From: CAIYZT01 sp947461435
GTDB lineage: Bacteria; Pseudomonadota; Alphaproteobacteria; Rhodobacterales; Rhodobacteraceae
DNA length: 64,000 nucleotides
NCBI GenBank assembly: GCA_965284435.1
Contig: OZ260083.1
Span: forward strand, 2,294,001 to 2,358,000
Reading direction: 5' to 3'
Made by a program: the position numbers and the translations under genes
Part shown: in pieces, positions 17,816 through 25,837 of the stretch
Position numbering within the stretch: position 1 is the stretch's first letter
How the letters are laid out: every line of letters begins with the position of its first letter
Notes under the pieces: generated by a model
The model's database searches: none
What the model saw: the letters and a program-made list of their open reading frames with translations, nothing else
What the model was told of the DNA's origin: nothing

Positions 17816-18445
17816 ATGATTGGCCGGATCATCGAAACACCCGATTGCATTGCTGAAGGGGCCGCTTGGCTGGCCCAGCGCGACAGGCGTTTTGCGGTCA
17901 TCCTTGAGGCGACGGGGCCTTTGCCCCTCAGGCGAAAGCCGGATGGCTTTGCGGCACTTCTGGATGCAATTGTCGGGCAACAGGTATCGGTCGCGTCGGC
18001 AAACGCGATTTGGAAGCGACTGGAAGACTCTGGTCTGACCGCGCAAGCGGCGATGGCGGTTGCCAGTGATGCCGATCTGCGGGCGGCAGGCCTGTCGCGC
18101 CAAAAAGCACGCTACGGGCGCGCTTTGGCAAACAGCGGAATTGATTTTGCTGCGCTGCGCCAGCAAAGCGACGAGTCGGTGATCAAGACCCTGACGCAAG
18201 TGCCGGGGATCGGTCTTTGGACGGCCGAGATCTATGCCATGTTCGCGCTTGGACGATCTGATGTCTTTGCCTCTGGTGATCTTGCGCTGCAAGTGGCCGC
18301 GCAGGCCCTGCTGGCATTGCCAGATCGGCCCACCGCAGCAGCCTTGCGCCTTGTGGCCGAAGACTGGTCGCCTTGGCGCGCGGTTGCGGCGCGCGCCCTT
18401 TGGGCCTATTACCATATCCTGCGATCCAAACAGGGAATCCGATGA
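17816..18445 (+). CDS. DNA-3-methyladenine glycosylase II-like (HhH-GPD) protein
   Basis: A 209-residue base-excision repair enzyme of the HhH-GPD superfamily. Seen: the substrate-pocket block LLDAIVGQQVSVASA, the helix-hairpin-helix VPGIGLWTAEIYAMF, and the catalytic Asp in VFASGDLALQ. The C-terminal WSPWRAVAARALWAYYH fits the AlkA branch. It lacks the N-terminal Ada-like domain of E. coli AlkA, as is common in this group. It overlaps the esterase gene start as ATGA. Confidence 0.9.
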   Translation: MIGRIIETPDCIAEGAAWLAQRDRRFAVILEATGPLPLRRKPDGFAALLDAIVGQQVSVASANAIWKRLEDSGLTAQAAMAVASDADLRAAGLSRQKARYGRALANSGIDFAALRQQSDESVIKTLTQVPGIGLWTAEIYAMFALGRSDVFASGDLALQVAAQALLALPDRPTAAALRLVAEDWSPWRAVAARALWAYYHILRSKQGIR

Positions 18446-19110
18446 TACGCGCCTTGAAATTTGGCCACAGGCCGTCGCAATCGGGCAAGACCGTTGGACT
18501 GGTTGTCTTTTTGCACGGTTATGGCGCGGATGGCGCGGATCTTTTGGGATTGGCCGATGTCCTTGGGGCCCATTTGCCGAACACCGCCTTTGTGGCGCCA
18601 GACGCCCCAGAGCGCCCCTTGATGGCGCCTTATGGTTTTCAGTGGTTTCCTATTCCGCGCTTTGATGGGTCAACCGACGCCCAGATGCTGGCCGGAATGG
18701 CGCAATCGACACAGGATCTGAACAGGTTTTTTGACGAGCGGTTGGCGGCGGAAGGACTGGGTCCGGAGGCGCTTTTGCTTGTGGGGTTTTCGCAAGGTGC
18801 GATGATGAGCCTGCATGTTGCGCCGCGCCGAAAGGTGGCTTTTGCCGGGGTTGTGTCTATTTCCGGCCGCCTGATGGTCCCTGAGGTGCTTGACGCCGAA
18901 ACCGTTGTCAAACCCCCTGTGCTTGTCATGCATGGGGACCGTGATGACGTGGTTCCCTTTGGCGAGATGGCCTTGGCGGCAAATGCCTTGACGAAATCCG
19001 GGTTTGAAACCTACGGCCATGTCATGAAAGGATCAGGCCACGGGATTGCCCCCGATGGCCTGTCGGTTGCGCTTCGGTTCATGCAGGACAAGCTGCCTTC
19101 AGGCGCCTAG
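18442..19110 (+). CDS. Alpha/beta hydrolase, phospholipase/carboxylesterase type
   Basis: A 222-residue cytoplasmic esterase of the YpfH/EstB-like family. It has the oxyanion-hole block VVFLHGYGADG, the nucleophile elbow GFSQGAM, the acid in HGDRDDVVPF and the base in GSGHGIAPDG. The start was taken at the ATG of the ATGA overlap with the glycosylase gene rather than the longer open frame. Its TAG stop is shared in a CTAG tetramer with the convergent glk. Confidence 0.9.
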   Translation: MIRALKFGHRPSQSGKTVGLVVFLHGYGADGADLLGLADVLGAHLPNTAFVAPDAPERPLMAPYGFQWFPIPRFDGSTDAQMLAGMAQSTQDLNRFFDERLAAEGLGPEALLLVGFSQGAMMSLHVAPRRKVAFAGVVSISGRLMVPEVLDAETVVKPPVLVMHGDRDDVVPFGEMALAANALTKSGFETYGHVMKGSGHGIAPDGLSVALRFMQDKLPSGA

Positions 19111-20078
19111 CTGCGCCCGGCCGTTGCAAGATAGGCCGCGCATCCTGTGAGGGCGGCATAGTCATCTTCGACCAAGGTCACACAAAAGTTTTCCATGAAA
19201 TCTGCAAATCTGCCCTTGTCGCGGAACGATCGGGCAAAGCCTAATTCGGCAAGGTAAGGGGCAATGGCGCGTGCAACGCCGCCGATCAGATAAATCCCGC
19301 CGAGGGGCAGGTGCGTGAGGGCCAGATTGCCCAGGTTTTGCGCCATGATGTGGATATACAGGGCGGCGGTTTTGCGGGCCATTGCGTCGCCTACGGCCAG
19401 ATCCGTCATGATTTCAGAGGTTTGCCGTGATTTACGCTGGCCTTCCTCGTGGGTGAGAAATTCATAGATGTGACCAATGCCGCGCCCGGCGATGGCATCT
19501 TCGACCCCGGCAAACCCGTGGGCCAGCGGAACATTATGCGACAGGAATTCCGCAAGACGGAAATCTTGCGGCGTCTGAACCGGCATCGACACGTGCCCGC
19601 ATTCTGATGCCGCAACGACCCGCCCCCATGGCGTATCATGCACAGGCGCGGCATTCATTCCCGTGCCCAAACCCACAACCAGCATGGCCGCCCCCGGTTT
19701 TTGGGGCCCGGGCAGCAAGATAGTCAAATCTTGGGCGGCGATATGGCCCAGCGCGTGGCCCTGTGCCTGCAGATCGTTCAAGATGGCCACCTGATGCGCC
19801 CCGGTGGCCCGCACCAGCATCTCGTTGTCGATCACCCAGGACAAATTGGTCATTTCTGCGACGCCATCTCTGACGGGCCCTGCGGCCGCGACGCAAACAC
19901 CCGATACTTTTTCGATCCCTGCATCCGTCAGAAAACGCCGCAAGATGGGCTCAAGGCCCGAAAACTCTGTGTTTGAAAAGCGCCGGATCGTCGTTGGATC
20001 CACAACTTTTCCTGTCGCCAGAGCGACCCGGGTATTCGTTCCGCCAATGTCAGCGAGAATGGCAAGAGAGGACGTCAT
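19107..20078 (-). CDS. glk: Glucokinase
   Basis: A 323-residue glucose kinase of the proteobacterial Glk family, which feeds glucose-6-phosphate into the Entner-Doudoroff pathway. Seen: phosphate-binding LADIGGTNTRVAL, the catalytic region AILNDLQAQGHAL, GLGTGMNAA, and the GCAAYLA end. AAGGATCTG lies upstream of the chosen ATG; the open frame extends 264 bases further but the added sequence is unlike the family. It is convergent with the esterase gene, with stops overlapping in CTAG. Confidence 0.93.
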   Translation of the reverse strand: MTSSLAILADIGGTNTRVALATGKVVDPTTIRRFSNTEFSGLEPILRRFLTDAGIEKVSGVCVAAAGPVRDGVAEMTNLSWVIDNEMLVRATGAHQVAILNDLQAQGHALGHIAAQDLTILLPGPQKPGAAMLVVGLGTGMNAAPVHDTPWGRVVAASECGHVSMPVQTPQDFRLAEFLSHNVPLAHGFAGVEDAIAGRGIGHIYEFLTHEEGQRKSRQTSEIMTDLAVGDAMARKTAALYIHIMAQNLGNLALTHLPLGGIYLIGGVARAIAPYLAELGFARSFRDKGRFADFMENFCVTLVEDDYAALTGCAAYLATAGRS

Positions 20079-20614
20079 GCGAGCAGATCCTTGATACGGC
20101 GAGGGTCGGAAGGGCGAAGGCAACAAGAGGGAAACTGGGGCGACGGGACGATTTCTGTATCTGTCCGTGTGGGGACGATGGTGCGCAGGGCTATCGGGGA
20201 AGGCATCGTGTTGCAAGAGAATCTCGACCGAAGGGGTCTGCCTTGTCGCGGGGCAGGGTCTGGTCTTGACTGTCTGCGCCGCTGGAAAAGCGGCCTGCCA
20301 CGGTGAAGTTTTCGTGCAAGTCACCATTCTTAGAGAAAGCAAAGACGACCCTTTGCGGAGTGATGGGTTGCATTTGAGGGGATTTCTTCACTTTGCGCAG
20401 ATGCTGCAACCCAAGTCCTGTTGCGCCAAAACCGTGATATCCAATTCGATTTGGAAAAAATCTGGGACGTTGAAAATGAGGTGCCATGGTGCGTAAAAAC
20501 AGACGGAGCCGCCCCTTGAACTTTGTTTGCATAGCGGTGATCAAGATCGCGGAATTGCCCATCCGATGACCTTCTGGTTTTGTTGAACCCATCGGACAAA
20601 AACAAGGAAACGCG
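20079..20614. other. 536-base gap between glk and the PhyH gene
   Basis: This is the largest stretch without a supported gene. It separates divergent glk and PhyH genes and must hold their promoters. It contains a 6-bp hairpin, GCCGCT-ggaaa-AGCGGC, at 20278-20294. A minus-strand open frame of 133 codons (20191-20592) has no recognisable family or ribosome-binding site. I tried to match tmRNA, RNase P, SRP and 6S RNA landmarks by eye and found none. Confidence 0.4.
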
Positions 20615-21406
20615 ATGAGCGCTGTAGTGACACCGGAAATGATCGATTCCTATCAGCGCGATGGGGTTGTTCTGGTCAAGGGACTTTGGGCCGATTGGGT
20701 GGAGATTCTGCGTCAGGGTATCGAACGCAACATGGCCGAACCGGGGCCCTATGGGGCCGAAAACCTGAAACCCGGCGAAGGGGGCCGGTTTTTTGACGAT
20801 TATTGCAACTGGCAACGGATCCCAGAGTTTGAGCAGGTCATCCGCGAGTCTGATGTGGCTGCCGTGGCCTCAAGCCTGATGCGGTCGTCTTATGTGCAAC
20901 TTTTCCATGACCATGTTCTGGTCAAGGAACCGGGAACCACGAAACCGACACCCTGGCATCAAGATGGGCCATACTATTTTGTGCAAGGTCAGCAGACCGT
21001 GTCATTCTGGTCGCCCCTGGATCCTGTACGCGACGCCGCCTTGCGCTGTGTGGCGGGGTCGCATCTGTGGCCAAAAGAGGTTTTGCCGACCCGTTGGTTG
21101 GCCGAAACCAGCTTTTATCCGGACGACGCAAAGTACATGCCCGTGCCAGATCCGGACGCAGAAGGCATGCGTGTTCTTGAATGGAACATGGAGCCGGGCG
21201 ATGCGGTGGCGTTCAATTTCTTGACGCTGCATGGGGCGCGGGGGAACACCACCTCTGCGCGTCGAAGGGCGTTCAGCCTACGTCTTGTGGGAGACGATGC
21301 GCGTTATGTCGAACGGCCGGGGCGCACATCGCCGCCGTTTCCCGGACATGACATGAAGCCGAAAGATCGGCTGCGGGAAGATTGGTTTCCCGTCCTGCAA
21401 CGCTGA
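20615..21406 (+). CDS. Phytanoyl-CoA dioxygenase (PhyH) family protein
   Basis: A 263-residue Fe(II)/2-oxoglutarate-dependent oxygenase. The iron ligands appear as the HxD pair in TPWHQDGPYY and the distal His in FLTLHGARGN; the Arg for 2-oxoglutarate lies in RRRAFSLRL. Its substrate is unknown; the family hydroxylates lipids, osmolytes and small molecules. AAGGAAACGCG precedes the ATG. It is a single gene, convergent with the amidotransferase gene 4 bases away. Confidence 0.9.
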   Translation: MSAVVTPEMIDSYQRDGVVLVKGLWADWVEILRQGIERNMAEPGPYGAENLKPGEGGRFFDDYCNWQRIPEFEQVIRESDVAAVASSLMRSSYVQLFHDHVLVKEPGTTKPTPWHQDGPYYFVQGQQTVSFWSPLDPVRDAALRCVAGSHLWPKEVLPTRWLAETSFYPDDAKYMPVPDPDAEGMRVLEWNMEPGDAVAFNFLTLHGARGNTTSARRRAFSLRLVGDDARYVERPGRTSPPFPGHDMKPKDRLREDWFPVLQR

Positions 21407-21410
21407 GGGG

Positions 21411-22106
21411 TCAAATCAGCCCTACCCAAGCCCGCGCTATTTGCAACCCGGCGGCATCTGCCGCCGCCCCGTGGGCGGCCGCATGACCATCAAATCCTTC
21501 TGCCCAGCCGGGGGCGACACGGTCAATCGTCGGACGGAAGGTATCGCGCCAATCGCGCGCGACGGATTGACTGGCTTCAAAGTGAAACTGCGTTGCATAG
21601 CCCGCGCGGCCATAGCGAAAACTTTGAACGGCGGCCACGTTTGACCCGGCCAAATGCACGGCGCCCGGCGGAAGGGAAAAGGTATCGGAATGCCATTGGA
21701 AAATCTTGAACCGATCGGGCAGGGCACCGAGCAGGGTGTCGCCCTGCGCATCTGACCGCTTTGCCACGTCGCACCACCCAAATTCGGGCGCACAGCCCAG
21801 CCGATTTTCCGCACCCAAACCGCGCGCAAACAGCTGGCTTCCCAAGCAAATGCCCAAAACGGCGATATCATCGGCGGCAGTTTGGGCCATCAAAGCGGAC
21901 AGATCAGGCAGATAGGGGTGAAGATGGTCATCCAACGCGGATTGCTCTCCGCCAAAAACCACCAAAGCATCAAAGGATCCCCGCTTTGGAAGGGCCCCGT
22001 CCAGCCACGGCTTGTACTGGTCGATCAGGGCCGCCCGTTCATGCAGCGCCACCCCAACTTGGCCGTGGTGCGTGATCTTGGTGTTTTCGACAATGGCAAC
22101 GCGCAT
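21411..22106 (-). CDS. Class I glutamine amidotransferase-like protein
   Basis: A 231-residue single-domain amidotransferase. The catalytic triad is visible: Cys in LGICLGSQLFA and the His/Glu pair in ATQFHFEAS. No synthetase partner domain is fused or adjacent, which resembles the stand-alone GMP-synthase-like or gamma-glutamyl-hydrolase proteins. The adjacent guaB gene, divergently placed, may hint at purine metabolism, but that is only proximity. AGGGAGACGAAA precedes the chosen ATG. Confidence 0.85.
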   Translation of the reverse strand: MRVAIVENTKITHHGQVGVALHERAALIDQYKPWLDGALPKRGSFDALVVFGGEQSALDDHLHPYLPDLSALMAQTAADDIAVLGICLGSQLFARGLGAENRLGCAPEFGWCDVAKRSDAQGDTLLGALPDRFKIFQWHSDTFSLPPGAVHLAGSNVAAVQSFRYGRAGYATQFHFEASQSVARDWRDTFRPTIDRVAPGWAEGFDGHAAAHGAAADAAGLQIARAWVGLI

Positions 22107-22244
22107 TTTCGTCTCCCTGCAGCGGCGACACAAAGACGCGAAAAGCACCTGAAGTGCAAGCCACCCCCTTGTGCTTTGTCCGTCAAAGTGAAAAGGGGAG
22201 CCGTCAAACGAACTTACTCCCCAACCCCCCCCAAGGAGGATTTC

Positions 22245-23693
22245 ATGGAGATTCGCGAGGCGCTTACCTTTGACGATGTGCTGTTGGTTCCGGCTGCAAG
22301 TTCGGTCTTGCCTTCTGATGCCGACACCTCAACCTTCGTGACCAAATCGGTGCGGATGAACATTCCATTGCTTTCCTCCGCCATGGATACGGTGACGGAA
22401 GGGCGCATGGCCATCGCCATGGCACAGGCGGGCGGAATTGGGGTTATCCACCGCAATCTGGACGCAGAAACGCAGGCGCGAGAAGTGAGCCGGGTCAAGC
22501 GGTTTGAATCGGGGGTTGTCTATCAACCGATCACGCTGCGCCCGGAACAGACCATGGCGGACGCAAAAATTCTGATGGACCGCTATCAGATCACGGGGTT
22601 TCCTGTTGTGGACGAGATGGGCCGCGTTCTGGGCATCGTGACCAACCGTGACATGCGGTTTGCCAATGACGATCGCACCCCGGTTTCCGTTATGATGACG
22701 GCCGAAAATCTGGCCATCCTGCAAGAGCCGGTTGACCGCGATCAAGCCATCAGCTTGATGAAGGCCAGACGGATCGAGAAATTGCTGGTCACCGATGGGC
22801 GGGGGAAACTGACGGGGCTTTTGACGCTGAAAGACACCGAAAAGTCGGTGCTGAACCCCCATGCCTGCAAGGATGAGATGGGCCGGTTGCGTGTGGCGGC
22901 CGCGTCGACTGTTGGGGATGCGGGTTTTGAACGGTCAATGGCGCTTATCGAAGCCGGTGTTGACATGGTGGTGATTGATACGGCCCATGGTCATTCCGAA
23001 GGCGTGGCAATTGCGGTTGAGCGGATCAAGAAAATTTCGAACAAGGTTCAGGTTGTTGCGGGGAACGTCGCAACCGGTGAGGCGACGCGGGCGTTGATCG
23101 GTGCGGGTGCTGATGCGGTAAAGGTTGGGATCGGACCGGGATCTATCTGCACGACGCGCATTGTGGCTGGGGTCGGTGTGCCGCAATTGACCGCCATTAT
23201 TGACGCTGCGGGCGCGGCCGGAGACATTCCGGTGATTGCGGATGGCGGGATCAAGTATTCTGGTGATTTTGCCAAAGCCATTGCCGCCGGAGCAAGCTGC
23301 GCCATGGTTGGTTCGGCCATCGCGGGAACGGACGAATCCCCCGGTGAGGTTATCCTGTGGCAGGGGCGATCGTTCAAAGCGTATCGGGGTATGGGCAGTC
23401 TTGGTGCCATGGCCCGAGGGTCTGCCGATCGATATTTTCAAAAAGATGCGGCCAGCGATAAATTGGTGCCCGAGGGAATAGAAGGGCAGGTGCCGTACAA
23501 GGGAACCGTGTCTGCCGTCTTGCACCAAATGGTGGGAGGTCTGCGGGCGTCGATGGGATATACCGGAAACCGGACGGTCGAAGAGATGAGAAAAAACTGT
23601 ACTTTTGTACGGATTACGGGGGCAGGCTTGAAGGAAAGCCATGTACACGACGTTCAAATCACGCGTGAAAGCCCGAATTATCGGTTGGGATAA
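22245..23693 (+). CDS. guaB: IMP dehydrogenase
   Basis: A 482-residue enzyme oxidising IMP to XMP, the committed step of GMP synthesis. The catalytic cysteine lies in GPGSICTTRIV, the IMP site in ADGGIKYSGD, and the flap in YRGMGSLGAM. Two CBS domains occupy about residues 95-205, as in full-length regulated forms. AAGGAGGATTTC directly before the ATG is a near-perfect ribosome-binding site; the longer open frame to 21882 is not needed. About 550 bases beyond its end, rsmB begins on the same strand. Confidence 0.97.
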   Translation: MEIREALTFDDVLLVPAASSVLPSDADTSTFVTKSVRMNIPLLSSAMDTVTEGRMAIAMAQAGGIGVIHRNLDAETQAREVSRVKRFESGVVYQPITLRPEQTMADAKILMDRYQITGFPVVDEMGRVLGIVTNRDMRFANDDRTPVSVMMTAENLAILQEPVDRDQAISLMKARRIEKLLVTDGRGKLTGLLTLKDTEKSVLNPHACKDEMGRLRVAAASTVGDAGFERSMALIEAGVDMVVIDTAHGHSEGVAIAVERIKKISNKVQVVAGNVATGEATRALIGAGADAVKVGIGPGSICTTRIVAGVGVPQLTAIIDAAGAAGDIPVIADGGIKYSGDFAKAIAAGASCAMVGSAIAGTDESPGEVILWQGRSFKAYRGMGSLGAMARGSADRYFQKDAASDKLVPEGIEGQVPYKGTVSAVLHQMVGGLRASMGYTGNRTVEEMRKNCTFVRITGAGLKESHVHDVQITRESPNYRLG

Positions 23694-23847
23694 AAGGGCA
23701 TCAACACGGTCGCTTGTTCAACGCGCGTTCCAAATGGCCCCAGCGCGGTCATTTGGATGCCAAAAGCAAGGTTTGAACGGCGCCTCAAGATGGCAGCGGT
23801 CGGCCATCTGGGCGCGCACCGCGCCGATTTTGCCGGTTCGGTGCTGA

Positions 23848-24474
23848 TCAAGAAAGCCCAAACCACTTCATCCACAAAAACCAAAGGGATTGAAACGCAG
23901 CCCAGCCGGCGAAGGCCAGAACCGCTGCCGCCATCCCGGACACGAAAAGCCCTGCCAAGACCCAAATCCCATCCCGCCCGATCATGCCCAAGGAAAAGAA
24001 GATCAGGGCGACCGCTGGCAGAGTATTTCCCAAGGGGATGGGCAGCATGACGGTCAGGGCCAAGATCGCGCACAAAATGCCAATCAGCTGCTCGGCAGGT
24101 CCCAAGGTAAGAATCGATAATCTGGGGCGAATCAAACGCTCGACCCGCCGAATGGAGGGGGCGGCTTTGGCCAGGACCGTTTCAAGCCAGACGCGATCAA
24201 CGGTGCGTCTTGACAGAAACCCGGGCAACCATGCCGGGCGCGACAGAGCCATCTGGGCGGTCAAGATCAAAAGCGGAAGGCCCGTGATGGCGGATGTGCC
24301 GGGAATTCCCGGAACGCAATTCGGGATGGCAAACAGGATGATCAAGATTCCACGGGCCTGATCGTCGAGTTGACTGACAATATAGGATAATGAAATCTTG
24401 TCCGGCGCCTTTGCCGGATCTGTCAGGTCCTGAAGCGTTGCTATCAACCCAAGTGGTTTGTCCAACGTCTCCAA
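23848..24474 (-). CDS. ExoD family membrane protein
   Basis: A 208-residue inner-membrane protein of the ExoD family, named from exopolysaccharide mutants of Sinorhizobium. Seen: LFAIPNCVPGIPGTSAITG with the Pro-Gly-rich conserved core, then LTVMLPIPLGNTLPAVAL, in about four hydrophobic segments. Molecular function is unknown. The start codon is TTG, with GGAG 8 bases upstream; no in-frame ATG fits. It lies opposite to guaB and rsmB. The 154 bases between it and guaB show nothing I can assign. Confidence 0.83.
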   Translation of the reverse strand: METLDKPLGLIATLQDLTDPAKAPDKISLSYIVSQLDDQARGILIILFAIPNCVPGIPGTSAITGLPLLILTAQMALSRPAWLPGFLSRRTVDRVWLETVLAKAAPSIRRVERLIRPRLSILTLGPAEQLIGILCAILALTVMLPIPLGNTLPAVALIFFSLGMIGRDGIWVLAGLFVSGMAAAVLAFAGWAAFQSLWFLWMKWFGLS

Positions 24475-24598
24475 GGCGCATCTCCATTTTTAGTCTCCGA
24501 TCTGATAATTGGTCGCTGGGCGCGATGATTACCAGAGCAATTGCCCTTAACCTTTTCACCGCTTATGCACGTCCCTACGCCAATCGGACGTTTTCATC

Positions 24599-25756
24599 AT
24601 GACACCACCCGCCCGCCTTTCTGCCGCGATCCAGATTCTGGATCGGATCCTCGCCGGCGATTCCGCCGAAACGGCGCTTACAAATTGGGCCCGGGGAAGC
24701 CGATTTGCGGGATCGGGGGATCGATTGGCGATCAGGGATCTGGTTTTTGAGGCGCTGCGTCGCAAACGCTCTTTTGCGGCCCTTGGGGGGGCACTGTCTG
24801 GGCGCGGCTTGATGCTGGGTTGGACCAGAAATCAGGGAATTGATCCCCAGACCCTGTTTACCGGAGACACTTACGCGCCGAGCAAGGTGACGGATGCCGA
24901 TGTTTGCCGCGCGCCCGATCCTTTGGAAGCCCTGGATTGCCCGGACTGGCTGGCGCCAAGATTGCAGGCCTCTCTTGGCGACGATTTTCCGGCTGTCATG
25001 CGACGCCTTCAAAGCCGGGCCAAGGTTTATCTGCGGGTGAACGGTTTGAAAGCGACACCGGACCAGGCCATCGCCGCTTTGTCGAGAAGCGGGATAGGCG
25101 CGCGGGCCGCCCCCCAGAATCCCTTTGCGCTGGACGTTTTTGAAAATGCCCGCAAAATCAATACATCAGACGCTTATCTTGAAGGTATGGTTGAACTTCA
25201 AGATTTGTCGTCGCAGGAATTGGTTCGTCAAATACCCCTTAAAGAGGGTCAAAAAGTACTGGATTATTGTGCCGGCAGCGGGGGCAAAAGCCTTGCCATG
25301 GCCGCAAGAGCCAAAGCGACCTTTTTTGCATATGACAAGTTTCCCCACCGGTTGAAGGATCTGTCTGAAAGAGCGCGCCGCGCAAGTGCCAAGATATCGG
25401 TCATTGGCGATCCGGGGTCTGCCGCTCCTTATGATGTTGTTCTGTGTGACAGTCCCTGCTCAGGCTCTGGAAGTTGGCGGCGCGATCCGGCCGGGAAGTG
25501 GTTATTGACCGAGGAAAAACTGCACCAGATATTGCAGGTACAATCAGAAATTCTTGACCTTGCCGCGCAATTGGTTCTACCCAAGGGTGTATTGGTGTAT
25601 GCGACATGTTCGGTTTTGTCGGAGGAGAACGAAGACCAGATCACATCTTTCCTGTCGCGCAATCCGGGTTGGACGTGTTTGACCACTCTGCGACTGTCGG
25701 TGCGCGAAGAGGCGGATGGATTTTTCAGTGCCACTTTGGGCCGAACAATTTCTTGA
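24599..25756 (+). CDS. RsmB/NOP family rRNA (cytosine-C5) methyltransferase
   Basis: A 385-residue SAM-dependent RNA m5C methyltransferase. It has an N-terminal NusB-like region (residues about 5-65), the SAM-binding VLDYCAGSGGKSLAMA, motif IV VLCDSPCSGSGSWRRDP and motif VI VYATCSVLSEEN with the nucleophilic cysteine. This fits RsmB, which modifies 16S rRNA C967, but the exact target is inferred from family. It is a single gene; cckA begins about 80 bases downstream. Confidence 0.88.
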   Translation: MTPPARLSAAIQILDRILAGDSAETALTNWARGSRFAGSGDRLAIRDLVFEALRRKRSFAALGGALSGRGLMLGWTRNQGIDPQTLFTGDTYAPSKVTDADVCRAPDPLEALDCPDWLAPRLQASLGDDFPAVMRRLQSRAKVYLRVNGLKATPDQAIAALSRSGIGARAAPQNPFALDVFENARKINTSDAYLEGMVELQDLSSQELVRQIPLKEGQKVLDYCAGSGGKSLAMAARAKATFFAYDKFPHRLKDLSERARRASAKISVIGDPGSAAPYDVVLCDSPCSGSGSWRRDPAGKWLLTEEKLHQILQVQSEILDLAAQLVLPKGVLVYATCSVLSEENEDQITSFLSRNPGWTCLTTLRLSVREEADGFFSATLGRTIS

Positions 25757-25837
25757 ATCGACTGTCAATTGGTCGATTTTGGACTCGGGTTAAGTCGTGG
25801 TTAACCCTTCTGCATCATTTTGGCATGATCGCGTTTC

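Noticed and set aside
20191..20592. Minus-strand open frame of 133 codons in the glk-PhyH gap
   Set aside because: No ribosome-binding site, no recognised family and no typical hydrophobic or helical pattern; kept only as a note in the gap entry.
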